Of a DNA stretch of 64,000 nucleotides, positions 26,440 through 34,735 are shown piece by piece. A program made the position numbers and the translations under genes. The notes under the pieces are model-generated. The model saw only the letters and a program-made list of their open reading frames with translations, was not told the DNA's origin and searched no databases. Origin of the DNA: Ewingella sp049889095 (GTDB lineage Bacteria > Pseudomonadota > Gammaproteobacteria > Enterobacterales > Enterobacteriaceae). Numbering within the stretch: position 1 is the first letter of the stretch; every line of letters starts with the position of its first letter. The stretch lies in NCBI GenBank assembly GCA_049889095.1, contig JBLJFK010000008.1, one strand, 5' to 3'.

Positions 26440-26481
26440 TTTACAGTGCATGGGTTTACAGTGCATGGGTTTACAGTGCAT
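26440..26481. repeat. 15-bp tandem repeat upstream of prmB
   Basis: TTTACAGTGCATGGG occurs twice in full (26440-26454, 26455-26469) and a third time as 12 bases (26470-26481). It lies in the prmB/smrB divergent region, about 50-90 bp from the prmB start. Perfect identity suggests recent slippage expansion; a regulatory effect is unknown. Confidence 0.85.
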
Positions 26482-26636
26482 CGTTTGGCACATAGTTTGC
26501 CATGAAGCCCGCCACAAATCAGCAGCTATAGCGCGTTCTTACCCGATGTGCTGGAGAATATAAGTCGGAGTTTCCTTTATATGAAGTGACATGCGCAGGT
26601 ACACTGTTGAAATGACCTAAGAATGATGACGAATCT

Positions 26637-27176
26637 ATGAAGAAAAAACATGCGCTGAGCCCCGGGGAGAAGGCCCTCTTTCGCGAAGCCGTGCCAGGCA
26701 CCAAGCGCCTGCAAAATGACACCATCACCCATCGGCCATTGCGTAAAAAGGTGACGGTAATATCCCCCAAAAAATTGCTTCAGGAGCAGGTGGACGCCAG
26801 CTATTACTTCTCCGATGAGTTTCAGCCAATGCTACAAGAAGAGGGGCCGGTGCGGCATACGCGGCCCGATGTCAGCCATTTTGAGCTGAAGAAGCTGCGT
26901 CGTGGGGATTATTCGCCTGAACTGTTTCTCGATTTACACGGTCTGACCCAGCGCGAAGCAAAGCTAGAACTGGGGGCGCTGATTGCTGCCTGTCGTCGTG
27001 AGCATGTGCACTGTGCCTGCGTGATGCATGGGCACGGTAAGCATGTTCTCAAGCAACAGACACCGTTGTGGCTGGCGCAACACCCGGATGTGCAGGCATT
27101 TCATCAGGCACCGAAAGAGCTGGGCGGAACCGCCGCGCTGCTGGTGTTAATCGAGCTGGATGATAAGTTGCAATAA
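26637..27176 (+). CDS. smrB: Ribosome rescue endonuclease SmrB
   Basis: 179 residues. The C-terminal Smr domain (about 95-175) has LFLDLHGLTQREAKLEL and the catalytic loop VMHGHGKHVLKQQTP. SmrB is recruited to collided ribosomes and cleaves the mRNA between them. The N-terminal basic extension (MKKKHALSPGEKALFREA) mediates ribosome contact in the family. The start follows a long non-coding stretch shared with divergent prmB. A terminator follows, shared with convergent sixA. Confidence 0.95.
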   Translation: MKKKHALSPGEKALFREAVPGTKRLQNDTITHRPLRKKVTVISPKKLLQEQVDASYYFSDEFQPMLQEEGPVRHTRPDVSHFELKKLRRGDYSPELFLDLHGLTQREAKLELGALIAACRREHVHCACVMHGHGKHVLKQQTPLWLAQHPDVQAFHQAPKELGGTAALLVLIELDDKLQ

Positions 27177-27201
27177 CGCTGCAAGCCGAAAGCCAGAAAG
27201 C

Positions 27202-27230
27202 AAAAAGGCACAGCAAGCTGCGCCTTTCTC
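27202..27230. terminator. Terminator between smrB and sixA
   Basis: AAAGGC-A-CAG pairs with CTG-C-GCCTTT with one mismatch. It has A-rich and T-rich flanks and lies between the convergent smrB and sixA. It may act in both directions. Confidence 0.7.
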
Positions 27231-27301
27231 TTCATCGGGTATCCGGCCAGTTATTCATTAAAACAACTGCTCATTCAAGCAAGTCAGATACCTGAACTAC
27301 C

Positions 27302-27784
27302 TCAGACCTTAGCCATCACCTGGCAAGGGCTGAACTGCCAGTCAAACGTCCCTTTGCCGGTTTTAGCATCAAGCTCTACGCTTGCCATGGCTGAGGTTGC
27401 AAACATAGGCGGACTGATACCCGGGCATAATTCTGCCACCAGATAACCCACCAAAGGCAAGTGCGATACCACCAGCACAGAAGCGATACCTTCAGCCGCC
27501 AGTGCCAGCAGTTCCTGCGCCACTGCGGCAGGATCGCCACCCGGCGTCAACTCTTTCAGAACGTCACTCTCCGCAGGTAACACCAACGTGTGACGCATTT
27601 TCTCCAGCGTCTGCTGGGCACGTAAATACGGGCTGACCAAAACACGCTGAATATTGACCGAACGGGCTTTCAGCCACGCCGCCATATGTACTGTTTCGTC
27701 ACATCCACAATCGGTCAGTGGTCTGGCCGAATCGCTGGCCGCTTCAAGAGCTGCATCACCGTGACGCATAATTACAACTTGCAT
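27302..27784 (-). CDS. sixA: Phosphohistidine phosphatase SixA
   Basis: 160 residues of the histidine phosphatase superfamily. The catalytic RHG is in MQVVIMRHGDA, and VVSHLPLVGYLVAEL supplies the second catalytic His. SixA dephosphorylates phosphohistidine proteins; in Escherichia it acts on the nitrogen PTS protein NPr. Its position downstream of the fadIJ operon on the same strand is as in Escherichia. The 401-bp gap to fadJ is longer than usual and holds its promoter. Confidence 0.95.
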   Translation of the reverse strand: MQVVIMRHGDAALEAASDSARPLTDCGCDETVHMAAWLKARSVNIQRVLVSPYLRAQQTLEKMRHTLVLPAESDVLKELTPGGDPAAVAQELLALAAEGIASVLVVSHLPLVGYLVAELCPGISPPMFATSAMASVELDAKTGKGTFDWQFSPCQVMAKV

Positions 27785-28185
27785 ATTGCACCGCTTTTGT
27801 TAACAAAAATAGCGCTATACAGAAACGCCTCGCGTGCTGTATCACCCTCTGCCCAATGCTTTCCGGGGAAAGCTTGCAGGACAACTGCATGTACCACAGC
27901 TACCTGACGCGCCGTCTCTTTAATGGCGGGCGGGCATTCTGCCTGAAAAATTCACATAAAGAAAACGCTGTTTTTTACATCAACTGATACCGCTTGTAAA
28001 TCACTTGGCTTATTTATTAAACAGAGTGGCGATTTTTCAAACGCTTGCCGATTTGGTGGCAAGCGACTTTGCCGTTAGCAAAAATGAATTCCGTATTGAT
28101 GTATTATGCTCGAAAGCACTATATGTTCCACATTCCCGCGAAAAAGCCCTTAACACCGTGATACACGTCACAGAATGATGCGCTT
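27785..28185. other. sixA-fadJ intergenic region
   Basis: No credible gene. A small hairpin (GCTTTC, CGGG, GAAAGC at 27858-27873) lies near sixA in its probable leader. An 8-bp stem at 28042-28065, listed separately, may end the fadJ transcript. I see nothing else. Confidence 0.5.
28035..28065 (-). terminator. Probable terminator downstream of fadJ
   Basis: CGCTTGCC (28042-28049) pairs perfectly with GGCAAGCG (28058-28065). On the minus strand it is followed by TTTGAAAAAT, a poor T-run. It lies 120 bp past the fadJ stop. Confidence 0.45.
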
Positions 28186-30351
28186 TTATTCTGCTGGCAA
28201 TGACTGATCGTAGAAAGAACGACCTTCCTGTGCACGGCTGATCAATCCGGCACAAGGCGCAAAATGCTCGCCATAGTGCTGTTGCAAACCTTGCAAAGTT
28301 TGCACTACTGAGGCAGCGCCCAACTGGTCGATGTAACGGAACGGACCACCAAGGAATGGCGGGAAACCAATCCCGAAGACTGCGCCAATATCACCATCAC
28401 GCGCACTGCGCAACACATGCTCATCCAGACAGCGCACGGCTTCATTGAGCATAATCATCACGCAACGACGGGCAATCTGTTCGGCGCCTTGCTGCTGCTT
28501 AGGCGTCACATTCAACAAGCGATAGATGGCCGGATCGGCTTGTTTTCTCTTCTGTCGACCTTTTGGCGCGTAAAGATAGAACCCTTTGCCGTTTTTACGG
28601 CCCTTGCGGTCATCTTTAAGCACCGCATCTAGCGCGGGTGGCGCAGCAAAACGCGGCCCCAGGGATTCAACCAGAATGGGGATGATTTTAGTGCCGACGT
28701 CGATCCCAACTTCATCCAACAGCTGTAACGGTCCCACCGGGAAGCCAAAGTTCATCAACGCGCTGTCGATATGTTCAACAGGCTCGCCTTCGAGTAAACA
28801 GCGCGTCGCTTCGTTAATGTAAGGAGCAAGAATACGATTAACGTAGAACCCGGCGCTATCACCGACCACAATGGCGGTTTTTCCCTGTTTTTTCGCCAAT
28901 GCCACCGTGGTGGAAATAGTCTGTTCACTGGTTCCGGCATGAGGGATCACCTCAACCAGCGGCATTTTATCAACCGGGCTGAAAAAGTGCAGACCAATGA
29001 CCTGTTCAGGTCTGGCTGCGTTGGCTGCAATCGCATGTATCGGCAAAGAAGAGGTGTTCGAAGCGAAAATAGTGTGCCGGGACGCATAATGCTCACTCTC
29101 TGCAACCATCTGTTGTTTCAGCGACAGATCTTCAAATACCGCCTCAATCACCAGATCAACCCGCTCAAACCCACTGAAGTCAGTAGTACCCGAGATAAGC
29201 ATCATCTGCCGTTGCTGTTCGCTACGTTTCAGCCGCCCGCGACGTACCCGTTTCTCCAGCAGATCCCAGCTGTATTTCAGTGCATGACGGATCCCTTCCT
29301 GGTTAATGTCTTTTATACGCACCGGCAAGCCTGCACGCGTGGCGGTTACATTGGCGATCCCCCCGCCCATCAGGCCTCCGCCGAGAATACCAATGCGCTT
29401 CAATGGCAACGGTTCTGCATCGGCACCGCGCTCTTTTTTCAATGCAGTGGAGGCAAAGAACAGACCGCGAAGTGCTGCCGATTGTGGTGTCATCACCAGT
29501 TCGCCAAACGCCGTTGCCTCGGCCTGATATCCACTGGCGCGGCCGTGATCCAGCCCGTTACTCACCACGTCGATAATTTTTTCCGTCGCCGGGTAGTTAC
29601 CCTGCGTTTTGGCCCGGGTCTGTTTACGGACGAAGTGGAACAGCAGGGCTTTGCCCAGAGGGCCGCCCACCAGACGTGCCTGCCACGGCAGCGGAGCGCG
29701 GGGTTGGCGCCCAAGAGCCACACGTTCCAGCGCAGTTTGTAGCAATATCGCCTGCGGAACAGCATCGTCCACCAGGCCCATTTTCTGTGCCTGCTTCGCA
29801 CGAATACTGCGACCCGTCAGCATCATATCCAGCGCTTTGGGCGCACCAATCAACCGGGGAAGCCGTTGTGTTCCACCCGACCCCGGCAGCAAGCCAAGCT
29901 GCACTTCCGGCAGCCCAAGCTGGGTTTTGTCATCCAGTGAACAGATGCGAGCGTGGCAGGCCAATGCCAGTTCCAGCCCGCCCCCCAGACAGGCACCATG
30001 AATAGCGGCCACCACCGGCACTGAAAACGCCGAAATATGGGACATGACCGACTGGCCTTTTTGCGCCAGACTGCTGGCCTCTGCCGCTGTTTTGCAACCG
30101 CCAATCATGCTGATATCAGCGCCAGCAATAAAAGAGTCAACTTTGCCAGAAATAAGCACTAACCCTTTCAGCTGCGGGTATTGCTGAGCTTTTTGCAAAA
30201 TAGCGCAGATTTGCTCAACAAATTCAGCTTTTAAGGTGTTTACCTTTTCACCGGGAACATCAATAGTGATTATCCCCACATGCTGGTCGGTAAATGCCAG
30301 CGTAAAGGCTGAAGCCTTGGCTGTTTCAACAGTAATAATCTCGTCACTCAT
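28186..30351 (-). CDS. fadJ: Fatty acid oxidation complex alpha subunit FadJ
   Basis: 721 residues. The N-terminal enoyl-CoA hydratase/isomerase domain (about 1-190; IHGACLGGGLELALACHARI, PEVQLGLLPGSGGTQRLPRL) joins a C-terminal 3-hydroxyacyl-CoA dehydrogenase (from about 310; IGILGGGLMGGGIANV, GLHFFSPVDKMPLVEVI). With FadI it forms the alternative beta-oxidation complex used mainly without oxygen. It overlaps fadI by 4 bp (ATGA), so translation is coupled. A FadR-type operator upstream of fadI controls the pair. Confidence 0.97.
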   Translation of the reverse strand: MSDEIITVETAKASAFTLAFTDQHVGIITIDVPGEKVNTLKAEFVEQICAILQKAQQYPQLKGLVLISGKVDSFIAGADISMIGGCKTAAEASSLAQKGQSVMSHISAFSVPVVAAIHGACLGGGLELALACHARICSLDDKTQLGLPEVQLGLLPGSGGTQRLPRLIGAPKALDMMLTGRSIRAKQAQKMGLVDDAVPQAILLQTALERVALGRQPRAPLPWQARLVGGPLGKALLFHFVRKQTRAKTQGNYPATEKIIDVVSNGLDHGRASGYQAEATAFGELVMTPQSAALRGLFFASTALKKERGADAEPLPLKRIGILGGGLMGGGIANVTATRAGLPVRIKDINQEGIRHALKYSWDLLEKRVRRGRLKRSEQQRQMMLISGTTDFSGFERVDLVIEAVFEDLSLKQQMVAESEHYASRHTIFASNTSSLPIHAIAANAARPEQVIGLHFFSPVDKMPLVEVIPHAGTSEQTISTTVALAKKQGKTAIVVGDSAGFYVNRILAPYINEATRCLLEGEPVEHIDSALMNFGFPVGPLQLLDEVGIDVGTKIIPILVESLGPRFAAPPALDAVLKDDRKGRKNGKGFYLYAPKGRQKRKQADPAIYRLLNVTPKQQQGAEQIARRCVMIMLNEAVRCLDEHVLRSARDGDIGAVFGIGFPPFLGGPFRYIDQLGAASVVQTLQGLQQHYGEHFAPCAGLISRAQEGRSFYDQSLPAE

Positions 30352-31661
30352 TCTGCTGCCTCCAGGATCATGGCTGCGCCCAACCCGCCTGCCGCACAGG
30401 CCGTGGTCAACCCGAAACGCCCGCCACGACGGCGAAGTTCATGCAACGTCTGCGTTATCATTCGTGCGCCCGTAGCGGCAAAGGGATGTCCGTAGGCCAG
30501 TGAACCCCCAAGAACGTTGAACTTATCCCAATCGATTTCACCGATGGCCTGCGGACGACCTAGTTTTTCCCGGGCAAATGACTCGCTGGCAAACATTTTA
30601 ATGTTTGCCAGCGTTTGTGCGGCAAAAGCTTCGTGCATGTCAATTAAGTCCATATCGGCAAGTGTCAGCCCCGCGCGGTCAAGGGCCAGCGGTGTGGCAT
30701 ACGCAGGGCCGAGCAACATATCTTCCCAAACGTCGATGGCAGCAAAAGCAAAACTTTTCAGGTAACCCAGCGGTCGCAGGCCCAGTTCACGCGCCCGTGA
30801 TTCGCTCATCATCAGCACGGCAGCGGCACCGTCCGTCAAAGGCGTGCTGGTCGCTGCCGTGACTGTGCCGTGGCGACGGTCGAAAGCCGGACGCAGCCTG
30901 GCATACTGGGCCAGTTCGGAATCCATGCGAATATTGTTGTCTTTTTGCAGTACCTCGCGGTACGGCGGAACCTGCGCGGTCATCACCTGCGCATTGAGAT
31001 AACCATTTTCCCAGGCCAGTGCCGCCAGTGAATGCGAACGGTGTGCCAGTTCGTCCTGCTGCTGACGGGTGATGCCGTGAGATTTCGCCATTTGCTCGGC
31101 GGTATCCCCCATCCGCAGCCCGGTTGAATATTCGGCAACCGCTGGCGGTACCGGCAGCAGGTCACGGAACTTCAGTTTACTGAACAATGCCAGGCGCTGT
31201 GACAACGTACGGGCTTTACTGACGTCCACCAGCGTGCGGGCCAGACGCTTACTCACGCCAATCGGTAGCACCGATGAGGAGTCTGCGCCGCCGGCAATGC
31301 CCACACCGATAGTCCCACTGAGAATACTTTCGGCCACGTTTGCCACCGCCTGAAAACTGGTGGCGCAGGCCCGTGACACGCTGTAAGCATCCGTAGAAAC
31401 ACTCATGCCCGTTCCCAGTACGATTTCGCGCGCAATATTAGGGGCTTCGGGCATCTGCACCACCTGACCAAATACCAGCTGATCGATGATTTTCGGGTCG
31501 ATACCGCTTTTTGCCAACAGCTCACTCACCACCATTTTGCCTAAATCGACCGCCGGAATGCCATGAAAGGCCGTAGCTTGTTTGGCGAAAGGCGTACGCA
31601 AACCGTCGACGATCGCAATACGATCGCCTTCGCGCGTCACCAGCGGGATAACCTTGTTCAT
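30348..31661 (-). CDS. fadI: Acetyl-CoA acyltransferase (3-ketoacyl-CoA thiolase) FadI
   Basis: 437 residues of the thiolase family. The nucleophilic Cys lies in SRACATSFQAVANVAES; GGSLAYGHPFAATGARM and TACAAGGLGAAMILE carry the second His and Cys. It cleaves 3-ketoacyl-CoA in beta-oxidation with FadJ. The start MNKVIPLVTREGDRIAIVDG follows a FadR-like operator by about 15 bp, so repression without long-chain acyl-CoA is expected. yfcZ lies upstream on the same strand. Confidence 0.97.
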   Translation of the reverse strand: MNKVIPLVTREGDRIAIVDGLRTPFAKQATAFHGIPAVDLGKMVVSELLAKSGIDPKIIDQLVFGQVVQMPEAPNIAREIVLGTGMSVSTDAYSVSRACATSFQAVANVAESILSGTIGVGIAGGADSSSVLPIGVSKRLARTLVDVSKARTLSQRLALFSKLKFRDLLPVPPAVAEYSTGLRMGDTAEQMAKSHGITRQQQDELAHRSHSLAALAWENGYLNAQVMTAQVPPYREVLQKDNNIRMDSELAQYARLRPAFDRRHGTVTAATSTPLTDGAAAVLMMSESRARELGLRPLGYLKSFAFAAIDVWEDMLLGPAYATPLALDRAGLTLADMDLIDMHEAFAAQTLANIKMFASESFAREKLGRPQAIGEIDWDKFNVLGGSLAYGHPFAATGARMITQTLHELRRRGGRFGLTTACAAGGLGAAMILEAAE

Positions 31662-31675
31662 AGTGGCTCCAGATT

Positions 31676-31692
31676 AAGAGGTCAGACCTGAT
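31676..31692 (-). promoter_or_regulatory. FadR operator upstream of fadI
   Basis: The 17-mer AAGAGGTCAGACCTGAT has the palindromic core GGTC-A-GACC of FadR sites. It is centred about 23 bp upstream of the fadI start codon, well placed to block transcription. fadIJ of Escherichia is FadR-repressed. Confidence 0.75.
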
Positions 31693-31821
31693 AGTTTAGT
31701 TTTAACCATATGTTTACATTTGGCAAAGTCTAACGTGATGAAGTGGGAGCGGCAGCAAAAAAAAACCGCGACCAGCAAAGGTTACGGTTTTGGAAAAAGT
31801 GCGTTAAGTACAAAGGATGAA

Positions 31822-32154
31822 TCAGCGCAGTCCGAGCTGGAAGATCATGGTCTCGGCCTGGCAAGAGAAAGCGAAGTCAATATTCAGCGCCACGCCACCG
31901 GCGACTTTTTCCAGGCGGCTTTCAATCACGCAAGGCTCAGATTCTACGCTGCGGGCTTTTTCGGTCAGGCTGTGCAGCATTTTCTTAGCCTCTGCTTCGT
32001 TTTCAAATACGCGGCTATAGCTGGCGGTACAATCGGTATTATCCATGATGGTGCCGACATCAACACAACAGCACGCTGCCGTTTCTTCCGCGCCACATTT
32101 GTTAATCGAATGCAGAGGCTTGGTGGATTTCGAAGACAGAGTTACGTCAGACAT
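31822..32154 (-). CDS. yfcZ: YfcZ/YiiS family protein
   Basis: 110 residues. The conserved core CCCVDVGTIMDNTDCTASYS and LTEKARSVESEPCVIES identifies YfcZ, a small cytosolic protein of unknown function. The Cys-rich segment (about 20-30) is part of the family. It lies between fadI and the divergent fadL exactly as in Escherichia, which hints at a link to fatty-acid use, but none is shown. Confidence 0.93.
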   Translation of the reverse strand: MSDVTLSSKSTKPLHSINKCGAEETAACCCVDVGTIMDNTDCTASYSRVFENEAEAKKMLHSLTEKARSVESEPCVIESRLEKVAGGVALNIDFAFSCQAETMIFQLGLR

Positions 32155-32442
32155 AATGTTCTCCCGGCACTGACCACAACGTTCGCGGACTGGCCCTGTT
32201 AGTCATTAAAAGGATATTTTCTGACTTCATTTTACGCCTGTCAGCCTTCCCCGCCTAGCACTTACTTTTTGTGTGACTTTTACGTGATCAATATCACATA
32301 AATAATAACGTTCGGTTAAACCGAACTCAATTAACCCTCTAAAAGGTTATTTAGTTCATCCCAAACTGTACGTTTTTTGTTAAGCGGGTCTAATTTTTAA
32401 CATCAAATTGGAAATATTTGAGAAACATGATTGCAACATGTG

Positions 32443-32459
32443 TACAGGTCGGACCTATA
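32443..32459 (+). promoter_or_regulatory. FadR operator 1 of fadL
   Basis: TACAGGTCGGACCTATA; on the opposite strand it contains GGTCCGACCTGT, identical to the core of the FadR consensus. It is about 112 bp upstream of the fadL start. Confidence 0.85.
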
Positions 32460-32466
32460 CTTCGGT

Positions 32467-32483
32467 CACTGGTCTGATTTGTC
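32467..32483 (+). promoter_or_regulatory. FadR operator 2 of fadL
   Basis: CACTGGTCTGATTTGTC keeps CTGGTC, GA and TGT of the FadR consensus. It starts 24 bp after the first site. Escherichia fadL also has two neighbouring FadR sites. Confidence 0.65.
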
Positions 32484-32570
32484 AGGCTGAGAACGAACCC
32501 TACAATTCTGCGCTCATTGTTACTTGATGTAACATTGTTTGATAAAAAACATAAAATCGAGGTTTTGGTC

Positions 32571-33848
32571 ATGAACCAGAAAAACCTGTTTAAAAAATCT
32601 GTCCTGGCGGCTGCAGTGGCCATTGTTTCATCAAATGTGTATGCGGCCGGTTTTCAGTTAAATGAATACACAGCAGCTGGTCTTGGGCGTTCGTTTTCAG
32701 GTGAAGGTGCCATTGCAGACTCCGCAGCGTCCGGCAGCCGCAACCCAGCAACCATGACCATGTTCTCACGTCCCGCTTTCTCCATCGGCGCTGTTTATAT
32801 TGACCCTGACGTTAGTATCAGCGGCAAATCGCCGGTGACAGGCAACAGTACCAGCGCTGATAACATCGCCCCAAATCAGTGGGTGCCGAATGTCCATTTC
32901 ATTATGCCGTTGAACGATCAGTGGGCGATTGGCGCGTCAGCCACGTCCAACTATGGTCTGGCGACTGAGTTTAGTGATGATTACGCGGCCGGCCCGATTG
33001 GCGGTAAAACCGACCTGATGACCATCAACAACAATATCAGCGCGGCCTATCGTTTAAACCAGAACTTCAGCTTCGGTTTGGGTTTTGATGCAGTGTATGC
33101 CAAAGCAAAAATCAGCCGTACTGCCGGTGAATTAACCGCGCTTAAAACCCGCGGTCAGGTCCCTGCTGATACAGAGGCGGCTAATCTGAAAGGTGATGAG
33201 TGGGGCTACGGCTGGAACGCCGGTATCTTGTATGAAGTTGACGACAACAACCGTTATGGCTTCACCTATCGTTCTAAAATCGACATCGATTTTAGCGGCG
33301 ATTACAAAAACTCGATACCTCGGCAACTAGGTGGTCTGGGTGGACAAACTATTCCCGGCGACCTGACTCTGAACCTGCCAGAAATGTGGGAAATTTCAGG
33401 GTATAACAAAGTGGCGCCAAAATGGGCGATTCACTACAGCATGGCCTACACCAGCTGGAGTGAATTCAAGGAGCTGAAAGCCACCGGTTCCAATGGACAG
33501 ACTCTGTTCCAGAAAGAGGAAAACTACCACGATGCTTACCGTATTGCGTTGGGTACCACGTATTACTATGATGATAACTGGACCTTCCGCACCGGTATCG
33601 CCTTTGATGACAGCCCGGTTCCGCAAGATAACCGTACTATCTCTATTCCCGATCAGGACCGTTTCTGGATAAGCGCCGGTACCACTTATGCATTCAATAA
33701 AGATGCATCAGTCGATTTAGGTGTTTCTTACATGCATGGCCAGACCGTGAATATTAGCGAGAAAGTGGCTGATGGTGCGCCGAACTATGAGTTCCAGGCA
33801 AAAGGTACCGCCATGTTGTATGGCGCGAACTTTAACTACAGCTTCTAA
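32571..33848 (+). CDS. fadL: Long-chain fatty acid outer-membrane transporter FadL
   Basis: 425 residues with a signal peptide (MNQKNLFKKSVLAAAVAIVSSNVYA, cut before AGFQLNEY). The mature N-terminus AGFQLNEYTAAGLGRSFSGEGA is the hatch region, with SGSRNPATM nearby; the rest is a 14-strand barrel ending in aromatic Phe (GANFNYSF). FadL takes up exogenous fatty acids and is a common phage receptor. The ATG at 32571 is used because it starts the signal peptide. Two FadR sites lie upstream and a strong terminator follows. Confidence 0.97.
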   Translation: MNQKNLFKKSVLAAAVAIVSSNVYAAGFQLNEYTAAGLGRSFSGEGAIADSAASGSRNPATMTMFSRPAFSIGAVYIDPDVSISGKSPVTGNSTSADNIAPNQWVPNVHFIMPLNDQWAIGASATSNYGLATEFSDDYAAGPIGGKTDLMTINNNISAAYRLNQNFSFGLGFDAVYAKAKISRTAGELTALKTRGQVPADTEAANLKGDEWGYGWNAGILYEVDDNNRYGFTYRSKIDIDFSGDYKNSIPRQLGGLGGQTIPGDLTLNLPEMWEISGYNKVAPKWAIHYSMAYTSWSEFKELKATGSNGQTLFQKEENYHDAYRIALGTTYYYDDNWTFRTGIAFDDSPVPQDNRTISIPDQDRFWISAGTTYAFNKDASVDLGVSYMHGQTVNISEKVADGAPNYEFQAKGTAMLYGANFNYSF

Positions 33849-33873
33849 TCGTTCCGGTTGGGAGTCAGAGACG

Positions 33874-33902
33874 AAAAAAGCGCCGCGAGGCGCTTTTTTT
33901 TT
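33874..33902. terminator. Bidirectional terminator between fadL and mlaA
   Basis: AAGCGCC pairs with GGCGCTT around GCGA, with a run of A before and nine T after. It ends fadL on the plus strand and can end the minus-strand ccm-mlaA transcript. Confidence 0.9.
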
Positions 33903-33942
33903 GGCTCTCTACCGATAGAGGCTTAATCCTGACGGTCCGAAA

Positions 33943-34704
33943 TTACTCAGAATCGATGCTGTCTAAATCGCCCTGAATCGCTGCGGCGTTCGGGTTCACT
34001 TGTGGTGTCAGCTGACCGCCTTTCGCCAGGAAATCGTGACGCTGGAAGTAGGCTTCGCGCACCATCAGATAAGGGTCTGAAGAGTTACGCAGTATTCCAT
34101 CGGAATCTAACAGCTCGGCACGGGTTTCGATGCCTTGTAAGGCCCACTTACCGGCTGACATCCAGATGGTCAGGTAGCTCAGCATCGGATAAAGGGTATC
34201 GACAAAATCGCCCCCCTCATCACGAACGGTGAAGCTGCCGTAGCCCGGTAACTGAACATACGGGCCGTAACCGACGCCATAATGTCCCAGCGTACTGCCA
34301 AAACCTTGTGCTTCTTCGCGCGCCAGTTTCGGGTTTGCCATGGAGGCCACGTCAATCAGGCCGCCCATCCCCAATAAGGTATTCAGGAAGAAACGGTTGA
34401 AGTGGATCCCCGCACGGTAAGGATCCCCTTTCAGTAAGGAGTTAACCATACTGGCCGGTTCATCCAGGTTACTGAGGAAGTTACTGGTACCGTTACGCGC
34501 CGGCTGCGGCACGTAATCACGCCATGCCACGGCCACCGGACGCAGCACATACGGGTCCACGATGTTGTAGTTGAAATCGAACATCGTGCGGTTAAAACCT
34601 TCGAGCGGATCGGAACGGCCCTGCGGCGCGCTGTCCGATGATGTTCCGGCACACCCCACAAGTAATGTGGTCGCAAACGCCAGCCCAGTCAGGCGTAAGT
34701 TCAT
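33943..34704 (-). CDS. mlaA: Outer-membrane lipid asymmetry lipoprotein MlaA
   Basis: 253 residues. The signal peptide ends in the lipobox LLVGC (Cys about residue 18), so it is an outer-membrane lipoprotein. The family core DPLEGFNRTMFDFNYNIVD, PQPARNGTSNFLSNLDEPAS and GHYGVGYGPYVQLP is clear. MlaA removes mislocated phospholipids from the outer leaflet and passes them to MlaC. The ATG at 34704 is used because upstream in-frame codons would precede the signal peptide. It lies 31 bp after ccmI on the same strand and may be read from the ccm operon. Confidence 0.96.
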   Translation of the reverse strand: MNLRLTGLAFATTLLVGCAGTSSDSAPQGRSDPLEGFNRTMFDFNYNIVDPYVLRPVAVAWRDYVPQPARNGTSNFLSNLDEPASMVNSLLKGDPYRAGIHFNRFFLNTLLGMGGLIDVASMANPKLAREEAQGFGSTLGHYGVGYGPYVQLPGYGSFTVRDEGGDFVDTLYPMLSYLTIWMSAGKWALQGIETRAELLDSDGILRNSSDPYLMVREAYFQRHDFLAKGGQLTPQVNPNAAAIQGDLDSIDSE

Positions 34705-34735
34705 GGTTTTCTCCCTATTTTTCTTCGGTTCGCTT

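Larger units (their letters stand above)
32155..32570. other. yfcZ-fadL divergent regulatory region
   Basis: A 416-bp AT-rich gap without a gene. It holds two FadR-like sites listed separately (32443-32459, 32467-32483). An upstream in-frame TTG for fadL exists but is not used. Confidence 0.65.

Noticed and set aside
27858..27873. Hairpin GCTTTC-CGGG-GAAAGC near sixA as a terminator
   Set aside because: No T-run follows on either strand; probably part of the sixA leader or chance.
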